Assembly: GCA_965249965.1 (NCBI GenBank)
Contig: OZ252262.1
Span: 1,364,001-1,428,000 of the forward strand
Reading direction: 5' to 3'
Source of the DNA: HXMU1420-13 sp965249965
GTDB taxonomy: Bacteria; Bacteroidota; Rhodothermia; Balneolales; Balneolaceae
Length of the DNA stretch: 64,000 nt
A program made the translations under genes and the position numbers. Shown here piece after piece: positions 9,167 through 16,532 of this stretch (within the stretch, counting starts at the first letter, position 1; each line of letters begins with the position of its first letter). The notes below the pieces were generated by a model that saw only the letters and a list, made by a program, of their open reading frames with translations, searched no databases and was not told the DNA's origin.

Positions 9167-10585
9167 TTAATTGCCCGCAGCGTTTGCTGTTCGCAGGCTA
9201 TCCATTAAGGCACGGCGTTCTTCCTGGCTCATATTCTGCATTCTCTCACGCATTTTTTGTCGATCTTCATCGCTCATATTAGCAAATGCAGCTCCTGGAC
9301 CACCTGCTTGTCTAGCTCTGGTTGTAGTTTGATCACCAGAACTTTCTGATGAAGTATTTGACGAAGCATCCCATCCAGTAGATCCACCACTGGCTACTTG
9401 TTGTTCCGCTGGTGAGGAGAAATCCGAGCCGGTAGCAACTCTTATCTTTCCACCATCTTTTAAGCTTGCTTGTCCCGTTACGATGAAAGATTCACCGGGT
9501 CGTAACCCGTTTAGAACTTCAATACGATCGCCTTGCTCAATCCCTAATTCTAATTGGCGTAATTCTGCAACAGTGTCACCAACGGCTACAAATACAGAAT
9601 ATGTTCTTTCAAGTGTAATAGTATTTGATTCTGGTTCAACCACTGTTTCTACTTTTTCTACCAAAGCACCTCTGGGAACAACAACGGCTTGCGGCTTATA
9701 ATCGATATCGATTACGTTTTCAGTTAATACTCCAGGATAAATGCTTGGTCCGCTGGTAGTGAGTGAGATAACAACTTCACCAAGTCCCGTTGTAGCATCT
9801 AATTGAGGGCTCTTTCTGCTTATCACTCCATTTGCGGATGTTTCCGCTTCATTTGAAACTCTTAGGTTAACTGGTTGCCCGATTTTTACAAATCTCCAAT
9901 CCTGTACTGGTAAAAATACCCGCGTTTCGTATCCAACAAGATTCGCTATTTCGAAAATAGGTTGTGCAGATGATGCTACATCACCTTCTTCGCCCGTACG
10001 AGATAAAATTACACCACGAACCGGAGACCGTACTTCTGTAAAACTGAAATTCTCTTGAGCTTGTGTTAATGATGCTTTTGCTGATTCAAGCTGAGCAACA
10101 GAACTTTGATAGCTTGCTTCTGCAACTTCCACTTCTGCGTCACTGCCCAGGTCTCTGTCAGCCAACATTTTAGTTCGAAAGTAGGCAGAACTATCTCTGG
10201 TTACAGCAATTCGATTTTGAGTAACCTGTGCTTCTGCTTGAGCCAGTTGATCTCTGAAAGTTGCGTCGTTTATTTTTGCTAATAGTTGACCTGCTCTAAC
10301 TGTATCACCTAAATCGACATAAAAACGGGTAATTCGATTACTGATTTGGGGAGTAACTGCAATCACATCCTGAGCTTTAACAGTTCCATACGAGCGAACC
10401 TGTTCAGCTATGGGTTGTAAATTTGCTTGTTGAGTTTCTACGCTAGTTGCGCGGTCACCACCGGATGCTCCCCAGCCACCCCAACCGCCACCGGATGAAC
10501 TTGATGAATTTTCTTCAGAATCGCCGCCACCGCAGCCTAAGAATACAAATGAAATGATAAGTGCCGAAAAGTATATTTTTTTCAC
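9167..10585 (-). CDS. RND efflux periplasmic adaptor (membrane fusion) lipoprotein
   Basis: Adaptor that links an RND pump to an outer-membrane channel. Residues 1-18 are a lipoprotein signal ending FVFLGC (Cys18), followed by a Ser/Gly/Trp-rich linker to about residue 45. A barrel-sandwich (biotinyl-lipoyl-like) half, an alpha-helical hairpin at about 95-180, the second lipoyl half and beta-barrel domains follow. The tail after about residue 385 is unusual: Ser/Gly/Thr-rich, then a charged helix with a repeated Met/Glu/Arg pattern (MSDEDRQKMRERMQ, then MSQEERRALM). First gene of the efflux operon. No TolC-type channel gene is adjacent, so the outer-membrane partner must be encoded elsewhere. 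Confidence 0.93.
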   Translation of the reverse strand: MKKIYFSALIISFVFLGCGGGDSEENSSSSSGGGWGGWGASGGDRATSVETQQANLQPIAEQVRSYGTVKAQDVIAVTPQISNRITRFYVDLGDTVRAGQLLAKINDATFRDQLAQAEAQVTQNRIAVTRDSSAYFRTKMLADRDLGSDAEVEVAEASYQSSVAQLESAKASLTQAQENFSFTEVRSPVRGVILSRTGEEGDVASSAQPIFEIANLVGYETRVFLPVQDWRFVKIGQPVNLRVSNEAETSANGVISRKSPQLDATTGLGEVVISLTTSGPSIYPGVLTENVIDIDYKPQAVVVPRGALVEKVETVVEPESNTITLERTYSVFVAVGDTVAELRQLELGIEQGDRIEVLNGLRPGESFIVTGQASLKDGGKIRVATGSDFSSPAEQQVASGGSTGWDASSNTSSESSGDQTTTRARQAGGPGAAFANMSDEDRQKMRERMQNMSQEERRALMDSLRTANAAGN

Positions 10586-10720
10586 AGATTTGTGGGATAA
10601 ATTTTATTTGTAGATAAGACCCTAAATTTCGCTAAATAGTTCAGTCTAAGTGAGTTTGAGCTTGTAAAAAAAAGCAATCGTTCATTTACAAATTGAAATG
10701 AAAGGCATCGACTGTTTCCT

Positions 10721-10728
10721 TACCTTTG
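10721..10728 (+). promoter_or_regulatory. Candidate Bacteroidota-type -7 promoter element (TACCTTTG)
   Basis: An exact match to the TAnnTTTG -7 element described for Bacteroidota, 34 bp before the chosen aldolase start. No convincing -33 element (TTTG) is at the usual distance; the nearest TTG is at 10693. The position supports starting the aldolase at the ATG at 10762. Confidence 0.4.
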
Positions 10729-10761
10729 TGCAAATTGTACACTTCAAAAAAAACATCCCCT

Positions 10762-11421
10762 ATGAAATTTTTTATTGATACCGCAAATCTAGAAGAAATC
10801 CAGGAAGCGAATGATCTTGGTGTATTAGATGGCGTTACAACAAATCCGAGTTTATGTGCAAAAATTGGGGTGAGGGATTTTGAAGGTCATATCAAGAAAA
10901 TTTGTAACATCGTAGAAGGGGATGTTTCCGCAGAGGTTGTTTCAACCACATATAACGAAATGGTGGAAGAAGGGCGTAAAATCGCTAAAATCGCCGATAA
11001 TGTAGTGGTCAAGGTTCCGCTTATTAAAGATGGAATTAAAGCCATTAAAACATTTTCTGAAGAGGGGATTAAAACAAACTGCACCCTTTGTTTTTCTTCA
11101 ACCCAAGCGTTAATTGCAGCAAAAGCAGGTGCAACTTATATCTCACCATTTATTGGTCGCCTCGATGACATCTCAAGCGATGGAATGACATTGATTCGTG
11201 ACATTATCGAGATTTACCTGAATTATGGCTTCCCAACAGAAGTACTGGCAGCAAGTATTCGCCATCCTATGCATGTTGTGGAATGTGCTAAAGCCGGAGC
11301 AGATGTTGCCACTATGCCCTTAAGTGTTATCACCGGATTGTTGAAACATCCACTCACCGATAATGGGTTAGCTCGTTTCCTTAAAGACTGGGAAGATCTA
11401 CAGGCAAGTATTAATAAATAG
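10762..11421 (+). CDS. fsa: Fructose-6-phosphate aldolase / small transaldolase
   Basis: Cytosolic TIM-barrel class I aldolase of 219 residues, matching the short TalC/FSA transaldolase family in length. The start MKFFIDTANLEEI is the canonical family N-terminus, so the ATG at 10762 is preferred to an upstream in-frame codon at 10726. The Schiff-base Lys is K84 in VVVKVPL; GVTTNPSL and the SPFIGRLDD segment are family signatures. It either cleaves or forms fructose 6-phosphate or transfers dihydroxyacetone in the pentose phosphate pathway; sequence alone does not decide. It runs 11 bp into the convergent CIA30 gene. Confidence 0.92.
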   Translation: MKFFIDTANLEEIQEANDLGVLDGVTTNPSLCAKIGVRDFEGHIKKICNIVEGDVSAEVVSTTYNEMVEEGRKIAKIADNVVVKVPLIKDGIKAIKTFSEEGIKTNCTLCFSSTQALIAAKAGATYISPFIGRLDDISSDGMTLIRDIIEIYLNYGFPTEVLAASIRHPMHVVECAKAGADVATMPLSVITGLLKHPLTDNGLARFLKDWEDLQASINK

Positions 11422-11941
11422 AGATGTAGTCGATCTCGAGCTCAAATTGCTCTTCCTTTTTATCGTCTGATATAAAACCCATTCGGAAGAATGAGCGAGA
11501 TGATTCTTTGTCGAATGTACGACCGGTATAGTCAGACATTCTCGTTTCCTGAAGGCTCTCAACGGGTATGATTTTAGTTACCCATTGGCCGTCTGTGGTT
11601 TCAAGTGGATACGAATAATAAGGTTGCCAAAATCTTCGAGATTGTTCAAACATGAAAGAAAACTTAATCCCTTCAAGGCGATATTTAATTTCTATAAAAT
11701 TAGCATCGCTTAAGTCGATCTGCATTCTGTTACTTCGAATAGAAGCAAAACCACCATTATTTTTGAATGATAATTGTCCAACAAATAGAAGGGAGTTGTC
11801 ATCCAAGCCAGCCTGACCCAGCGACAAACCACCCATTACGCCATCGTTAATAATTTGCCAATTACGGCCGTCTTTTTCTGCCCCAAAATTGAATTCGAGT
11901 ATCGGATTTGAGAATAACACTAACAGAATTATTGCGATCAT
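11411..11941 (-). CDS. CIA30 (NDUFAF1-like) domain protein
   Basis: Single-domain protein of 176 residues. The conserved CIA30 opening (NDGVMGGLSLGQ), the beta-rich FxGxLSFKNNGGFAS segment and the terminal IDYISIY strand are visible. In eukaryotes the domain occurs in a complex I assembly factor; in bacteria the role is unsettled, with a carbohydrate-binding-like jelly roll. The N-terminus (MIAIILLVLFS) is hydrophobic and may be a signal or anchor. The 3' end overlaps the convergent aldolase gene by 11 bp. Confidence 0.85.
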   Translation of the reverse strand: MIAIILLVLFSNPILEFNFGAEKDGRNWQIINDGVMGGLSLGQAGLDDNSLLFVGQLSFKNNGGFASIRSNRMQIDLSDANFIEIKYRLEGIKFSFMFEQSRRFWQPYYSYPLETTDGQWVTKIIPVESLQETRMSDYTGRTFDKESSRSFFRMGFISDDKKEEQFELEIDYISIY

Positions 11942-12136
11942 GAAGTAATACTTAAGTTTGATCGTCTAAAGGTTGGAAATCAAAAAATCATTCCTTCAAA
12001 TTTTTAAAATCAGGTGGTATTAAGTATAAGCATCCACAATAATACTGTATTTGCCTATCTCCAGCCGAATATCTCATGGAACGTATCTTTAGTAACAAAT
12101 GTGAAAAGTACTATTCGATATTTCAATGAGACTTTT

Positions 12137-12364
12137 ATGGAACCTGTCAAGAACATCGTAATTGGAACTACATTATATCTGATCCTCTACACTGTGCTAT
12201 CCACTTTCCCGCAAATACCGGATCCGTTAATAATCGGGATGTTTAGTCTCAGCCCCTTAATTGTTATCTATATGGTATTTCGTGTGCTTACAGCAGGTGT
12301 AGCTTCTGACCTTACTTTTGAAGAAGCATTTTACGAAGATTCTGAATATGAGAGGAAAATCTAA
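12137..12364 (+). CDS. Small hypothetical membrane protein
   Basis: No family recognised. From the ATG at 12137 it is 75 residues with two hydrophobic segments (about 9-25 and 30-52) and an acidic tail (SDLTFEEAFYEDSEYE). The frame is open back to a GTG at 12014, which would add 41 residues without membrane character; I prefer the ATG because the upstream part looks non-coding. The stop overlaps the convergent GH130-like gene by 4 bp. Function unknown. Confidence 0.55.
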   Translation: MEPVKNIVIGTTLYLILYTVLSTFPQIPDPLIIGMFSLSPLIVIYMVFRVLTAGVASDLTFEEAFYEDSEYERKI

Positions 12365-13494
12365 GGTTTGTTTGTTGCAACAGCTATTCTTGAATCTGCT
12401 GTACCGTAATATAAAAACCAGGTGTCGTTGAAATACACAAGGCCCTCTACAAAGCACACTTCATTCACTTCACCAATTTTTTCATACTCTTTATCCGGGT
12501 AGATGAAGTAGCTGTTAGTTCTATCCAGAATTTTGAAGGGCTCATTCTTATCAAAAAGAGCTTGCCCGGCAGCGTAGGTAAAATTGGGCAGATCGGGATC
12601 GTTATTATTTGCTGCGTTACTTGCATTATATATCAGCAAAATGCCCTCATCCTTATATAATGCAAATGGCCCTGGTTCTACAAGCCGGCTATCAAAATAT
12701 CCCGGCCGGGGATGAAGCACTGAAATTCGATTGTTTGATACTGAATTTTCGACAACTTCCCAGCTCATTAAATCTTCAGAAGTAGCCATGAACAGATTGG
12801 TATCCCCAAAATACATCCAGTACTTGCCATCAATTTTTTTGGCTACCATTCTAGAACCCATTTGTTCGGCAACTATCGCACCTGCTTTCGACCAGGTGTC
12901 TCTGTACTTTCCTTCACCCATCACTAAACCATGTTTGGTCCAGTTTTGGAGATCATTGGATGAGGCAATCGCAAGTCGGGCAGTTCTCCCTTCATAAGCC
13001 GTGTAGGTCATAAAATATCTGCCATCTTCACTTTCAACAATTCGCGGATCTTCAACTCCATCAAAATAACAAGAAACACAACGGGTTGGATCTATTTCAT
13101 AACCATCAACCTTCTGATAATTCCATTCATAGGTTTTCATGCCATCATTTTCAGGATAAAAGACAGGGTTTGGCATTTTTTCGAACCGTAAACCATCATT
13201 ACTTACTGCCATGCCAATACGTGAAGTGCCACTTTGATCCTGTGCGCGATACAGCATGTACACTTTATTATCACGAACTACTGCCGTTGGATTTAAGACA
13301 TTCCGTTCTTCCCAATAAGCGATTGAGTTTGTTATCGGATCAACAAATTCCTGTCCCTGATCTGGAGTGAGGATTGGATTTAGGCTGTCCACTTTTGTGA
13401 AATAAGGAAAAGCCCAAGATTCATCGTTACCCTCATAATTTGAACACCCAACTCCCAGACACGTTACTATAATCGTTCTGATAAACAACTTCAT
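12361..13494 (-). CDS. GH130-like five-bladed-propeller glycosidase/phosphorylase lipoprotein
   Basis: A 377-residue protein with a lipoprotein signal ending CLGVGC (Cys17). The body has the repeated blade motifs of the GH43/GH130 clan: LYRAQD with SRIGMAVSNDGLRF, FDGVEDPRI, YFMTYTAYEG, RLAIASSNDLQNW, DTWSKAGAI and KYWMYFGD. The EDPR motif (D149) matches the catalytic acid region of GH130 mannoside phosphorylases/hydrolases. It probably acts on a mannoside or similar glycan at the outer membrane or periplasm; the exact reaction is not readable. It is separated by about 57 bp from the upstream phytoene desaturase-like gene on the same strand. Confidence 0.8.
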   Translation of the reverse strand: MKLFIRTIIVTCLGVGCSNYEGNDESWAFPYFTKVDSLNPILTPDQGQEFVDPITNSIAYWEERNVLNPTAVVRDNKVYMLYRAQDQSGTSRIGMAVSNDGLRFEKMPNPVFYPENDGMKTYEWNYQKVDGYEIDPTRCVSCYFDGVEDPRIVESEDGRYFMTYTAYEGRTARLAIASSNDLQNWTKHGLVMGEGKYRDTWSKAGAIVAEQMGSRMVAKKIDGKYWMYFGDTNLFMATSEDLMSWEVVENSVSNNRISVLHPRPGYFDSRLVEPGPFALYKDEGILLIYNASNAANNNDPDLPNFTYAAGQALFDKNEPFKILDRTNSYFIYPDKEYEKIGEVNEVCFVEGLVYFNDTWFLYYGTADSRIAVATNKP

Positions 13495-13551
13495 TCTGCC
13501 CTTCCTTTTAATGCAATTAACGGCGAAGATTGATAAAGCTCAAGTATTTTA

Positions 13552-15030
13552 CTAAGCGGGACCGATCAAATCCTGCGCAATAATGCTACTTGAAAGTACT
13601 CCGGGAAGTCCGGCACCCGGATGGGTTCCGGCTCCAACGAAATATAAATTCCCGACATCTTCAGATCGGTTATGTGGTCGGAACCAAGCTGACTGAGTTA
13701 GAATTGGTTCTACAGAAAATGCTGATCCTTTATAGGAGTTGAGTGTATTCTGAAAGTGTAATGGATCAATGTAATGCTCGGCAACTAGATTTTCTTTTAA
13801 CCCAGGCAGATAATTTTCTTCCAGGAAATCCATGATGCGATCTTTATAAATCGGAGCAAATTCATTCCAATCGGTACCACTATCTAAATGCGGAACAGGT
13901 GATAAAACATAAAAACCTTCATGACCTTCCGGAGCAATGGAACTGTCGGTAATGGTAGGCATATGCAAATACAGGGAGAAATCTTCAGCAATATGTTTTT
14001 TGTGGAAGATGTCTTCTAACAAAGCTTTGTAACGCGGCCCGAGTATGATGTTGTGATGAGCCAGACCGGAATCTAAATATCGTTTTTTAGTACCGAAATA
14101 AATCACGAATAACGACATGCTGTATTTCGTGCGTTCAATTTTTCGGTCGGTATATTTTCGGCGATGCGTTGGATTGATCAGGTTCTTATAGGTGAAAGCG
14201 ACATCAGCATTTGAAACAACAATATCTGCATCTAATATTTCACCATTTGGGAGGCGAACTCCAACGGCCTTTCCATTTTTTACGATTATTTCTTCTACCT
14301 CAGTATCGAGACGAATTTTCCCACCTTGCTCTGTGATCAACTTTTCGAATGCATTGACAATAGCGCCGGTACCGCCCATTGCATAATGTACGCCCCATTC
14401 TCTTTCTAGGTAATGGATCATCGCATAGATTGATGTAGTATCAAATGGATTTCCTCCGACAAGTAGCGGGTGAAAGGAAAAGCACATTCTCAAAAACTCA
14501 TCTTTAATAAATTGCGCTACATAACTGTACACGTTTTTATAAGATTGCAGTTTGATGAGATCCGGCGCAACTTTCAGCATATCGGTAAATTTCAGAAATG
14601 GCTGATCGGCAAGCTCCGTAAATCCTTTGTCGAAAATGGCTTTTGTAGTACCTAAAAACTCTTCGTATCCGGCAACATCAGATGGATTTCTCTTTTCAAT
14701 TTCTTTGATCGTGAATTCGTGATCGTTATTGTAATCGAATTTTACCCCATTATGATCAAAAATACGATAGAAAGGGTCGCATGGAACAAATTCTACATAG
14801 TCAGAGCGTTTTTTACCGGCGGCTTCCCAAATATCATCAAACATGAAAGGTGCGGTAATTACCGTCGGACCCCCATCAAATTTAAACCCATTCTGTTCGT
14901 ACACATAAGCCCGGCCACCTAATTTATCTCTCTTTTCTAAGATAGTAACGTTGTGACCTGCGGAGAGAAGTCGAGAAGCGGCACCAAGTCCACCAAAGCC
15001 ACTTCCAATAATGATAATTTCCTTTTTCAT
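13552..15030 (-). CDS. Phytoene desaturase-like (CrtI) FAD oxidoreductase
   Basis: FAD-dependent carotenoid desaturase-type enzyme of 492 residues, the usual CrtI length. The N-terminal dinucleotide-binding motif GSGFGGLGAASRLLSAG starts at residue 9 and is followed by the EKRDKLGGRAYV segment. The C-terminal family motif is VGAGTHPGAGLPGVLSSS. I chose the ATG at 15030 because it directly precedes the nucleotide-binding strand; an upstream in-frame start (15072) adds unconserved residues. No phytoene synthase or other carotenoid gene is nearby, so the substrate may be carotenoid (as the family suggests) or a related polyene. Confidence 0.88.
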   Translation of the reverse strand: MKKEIIIIGSGFGGLGAASRLLSAGHNVTILEKRDKLGGRAYVYEQNGFKFDGGPTVITAPFMFDDIWEAAGKKRSDYVEFVPCDPFYRIFDHNGVKFDYNNDHEFTIKEIEKRNPSDVAGYEEFLGTTKAIFDKGFTELADQPFLKFTDMLKVAPDLIKLQSYKNVYSYVAQFIKDEFLRMCFSFHPLLVGGNPFDTTSIYAMIHYLEREWGVHYAMGGTGAIVNAFEKLITEQGGKIRLDTEVEEIIVKNGKAVGVRLPNGEILDADIVVSNADVAFTYKNLINPTHRRKYTDRKIERTKYSMSLFVIYFGTKKRYLDSGLAHHNIILGPRYKALLEDIFHKKHIAEDFSLYLHMPTITDSSIAPEGHEGFYVLSPVPHLDSGTDWNEFAPIYKDRIMDFLEENYLPGLKENLVAEHYIDPLHFQNTLNSYKGSAFSVEPILTQSAWFRPHNRSEDVGNLYFVGAGTHPGAGLPGVLSSSIIAQDLIGPA

Positions 15031-15096
15031 GAATGCATTTATTTCGATTACGGGGCTATAACCGAATTTCAACGCCCATCAATCCCGGAAAAATTA

Positions 15097-15762
15097 TTAA
15101 TCGTTTTCTACTTGTTTTACGAATCCATCATACCCTTGATTCTTCAAGGTTTCAAGATCAGATTCTGCGAGAGCAGGGTCTTGATAAAGCCCATAATACA
15201 CCCGAAAAACGAGAGACCCATTAACAGTTAAACGTTCTACACGGCTTCCTTCTATCTGTGCTGATTTATTTTGAGCGGCCGTATCATCGGTGAAAGAAGC
15301 TAGTTGAATGGTGTAATTAGCAACTTTTAAATCGGTAACTCTAGAGTTTTCTAAATCACCTTTCACCAAATAAAGGCGAACGCGTGCTGTTCCGGGGCCA
15401 ATCATGCCAATTTCCCGCGCGGCAGCTCTGGATAAATCAATTATTCGATCTTTTGCGAATGGCCCACGATCGTTAATACGAACTCTGGTGGTGTTGCCAT
15501 TGTCTAGATTTTCGACCACAACTTCCGTATCGAATGGTAATGTTCTATGTGCGGCAGTCATGCCATCCATGTCGTAGGTTTCACCGTTTGCAGTTAGCTT
15601 ACCATGGAAATTTGGACCATACCAGCTGGCTACGCCAGTTTCGATTGCATTTTTTGATCCTTTTGCCCCGGCAGCCATTCCTTTTGTTTTGGGAACAACC
15701 CCACAGTTGTATATGAAAAGTGATGAGAATATGAGAAAAACAAAGAGCCTTAACGTATTCAT
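15097..15762 (-). CDS. rlpA: RlpA-like septal ring lytic transglycosylase lipoprotein
   Basis: A 221-residue lipoprotein: signal residues 1-20 ending LFIYNC. A double-psi beta-barrel follows with hallmark segments GVASWYGPNFHGKLTANGE, MTAAHRTLPF and RINDRGPFAKDRIIDLS, then a C-terminal SPOR domain (YTIQLASFTD to the end) that binds denuded septal glycan. RlpA proteins cleave glycan strands lacking stem peptides during cell separation. The ATG at 15762 begins the signal peptide; the codon at 15801 is less likely. It ends 66 bp before the phytoene desaturase-like gene, possibly co-transcribed. Confidence 0.9.
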   Translation of the reverse strand: MNTLRLFVFLIFSSLFIYNCGVVPKTKGMAAGAKGSKNAIETGVASWYGPNFHGKLTANGETYDMDGMTAAHRTLPFDTEVVVENLDNGNTTRVRINDRGPFAKDRIIDLSRAAAREIGMIGPGTARVRLYLVKGDLENSRVTDLKVANYTIQLASFTDDTAAQNKSAQIEGSRVERLTVNGSLVFRVYYGLYQDPALAESDLETLKNQGYDGFVKQVEND

Positions 15763-15786
15763 AAAGAATAATGTAGATGAGTTTGC

Positions 15787-15817
15787 TAAATATATCGTCA
15801 ATTTGAATAATTAGAAA
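15787..15817 (-). promoter_or_regulatory. Candidate promoter of rlpA (TTTC-N19-TATATTTA)
   Basis: On the minus strand, TTTC (15817-15814) and TATATTTA (15794-15787) are separated by exactly 19 bp, close to the Bacteroidota -33/-7 arrangement, and end 24 bp before the rlpA ATG. The rest of the 247-bp intergenic region up to 16009 is AT-rich with nothing else I can name. Confidence 0.4.
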
Positions 15818-16009
15818 TCGGGATTCTTAAATATTGCTAAAATTCTGGATCTAGTTAACGTAATCACTTTCAGAGCACATTATAACTAGTACTTTATCTA
15901 ATAATTTCTTGGTATTTGACCACATGATTATGCGTTAGTGGCTTCTAATGTTTGATATTTTAAAATAAAAAAGATATCTACAAAAACTTTTTAACAAGCA
16001 TATTATCAC

Positions 16010-16516
16010 GTGAAAAAAACAGTTCTATTTTTACTGATATTTGTTGGTGTGACTATAACGGGTAAAGCTCAATCTCTTATTTCATCGGCTGGTGGACAAT
16101 TGTTTTCAGAATCGGTGAATCTTAACTTTTCTGCCGGTGATGTTTTTACTGCTTCATTTTCAGGAAGTACAGTGAATTTATCCGGTGGATTTGTTCAAGT
16201 GAGTGATTTGATTCTGACCTCAAATGAACCGGTAAGTACAGATTTACCAACACGTTTTGAGATGAGTCAAAACTATCCAAATCCGTTTAACCCTTCCACA
16301 AATATTCAGTTTTCTCTACCAAAAACAACGAATGTAAAACTAGAGGTTTTTAACTCTATTGGAGTCTTGGTTGCCACCCTAATCGACGACCAAAAGCAAG
16401 CCGGATTTCACACGATACGGTTTGACGCATCACGCTATTCAAGCGGAATGTATTTCTATAGATTGATCGCAAACAATTCGGTTATTGCGACAAAGAAAAT
16501 GATTTTAATTAAATAA
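16010..16516 (+). CDS. Small secreted protein with T9SS type A sorting domain
   Basis: A 168-residue secreted protein. A Sec signal (residues 1-20, ending TGKAQ) is followed by about 50 residues of low-complexity, Ser/Gly-rich beta sequence. The C-terminal T9SS type A domain (residues about 83-168) has the signature QNYPNPFNPSTNIQFSLP and ends in SSGMYFYRLIANN and KKMILIK. The passenger is therefore only about 60 residues with no recognised domain. The GTG start at 16010 fits the signal peptide. It is 16 bp upstream of the large S74-chaperone protein gene, a likely two-gene operon. Confidence 0.88.
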   Translation: MKKTVLFLLIFVGVTITGKAQSLISSAGGQLFSESVNLNFSAGDVFTASFSGSTVNLSGGFVQVSDLILTSNEPVSTDLPTRFEMSQNYPNPFNPSTNIQFSLPKTTNVKLEVFNSIGVLVATLIDDQKQAGFHTIRFDASRYSSGMYFYRLIANNSVIATKKMILIK

Positions 16517-16532
16517 TTCTCAGGATTTAAAA

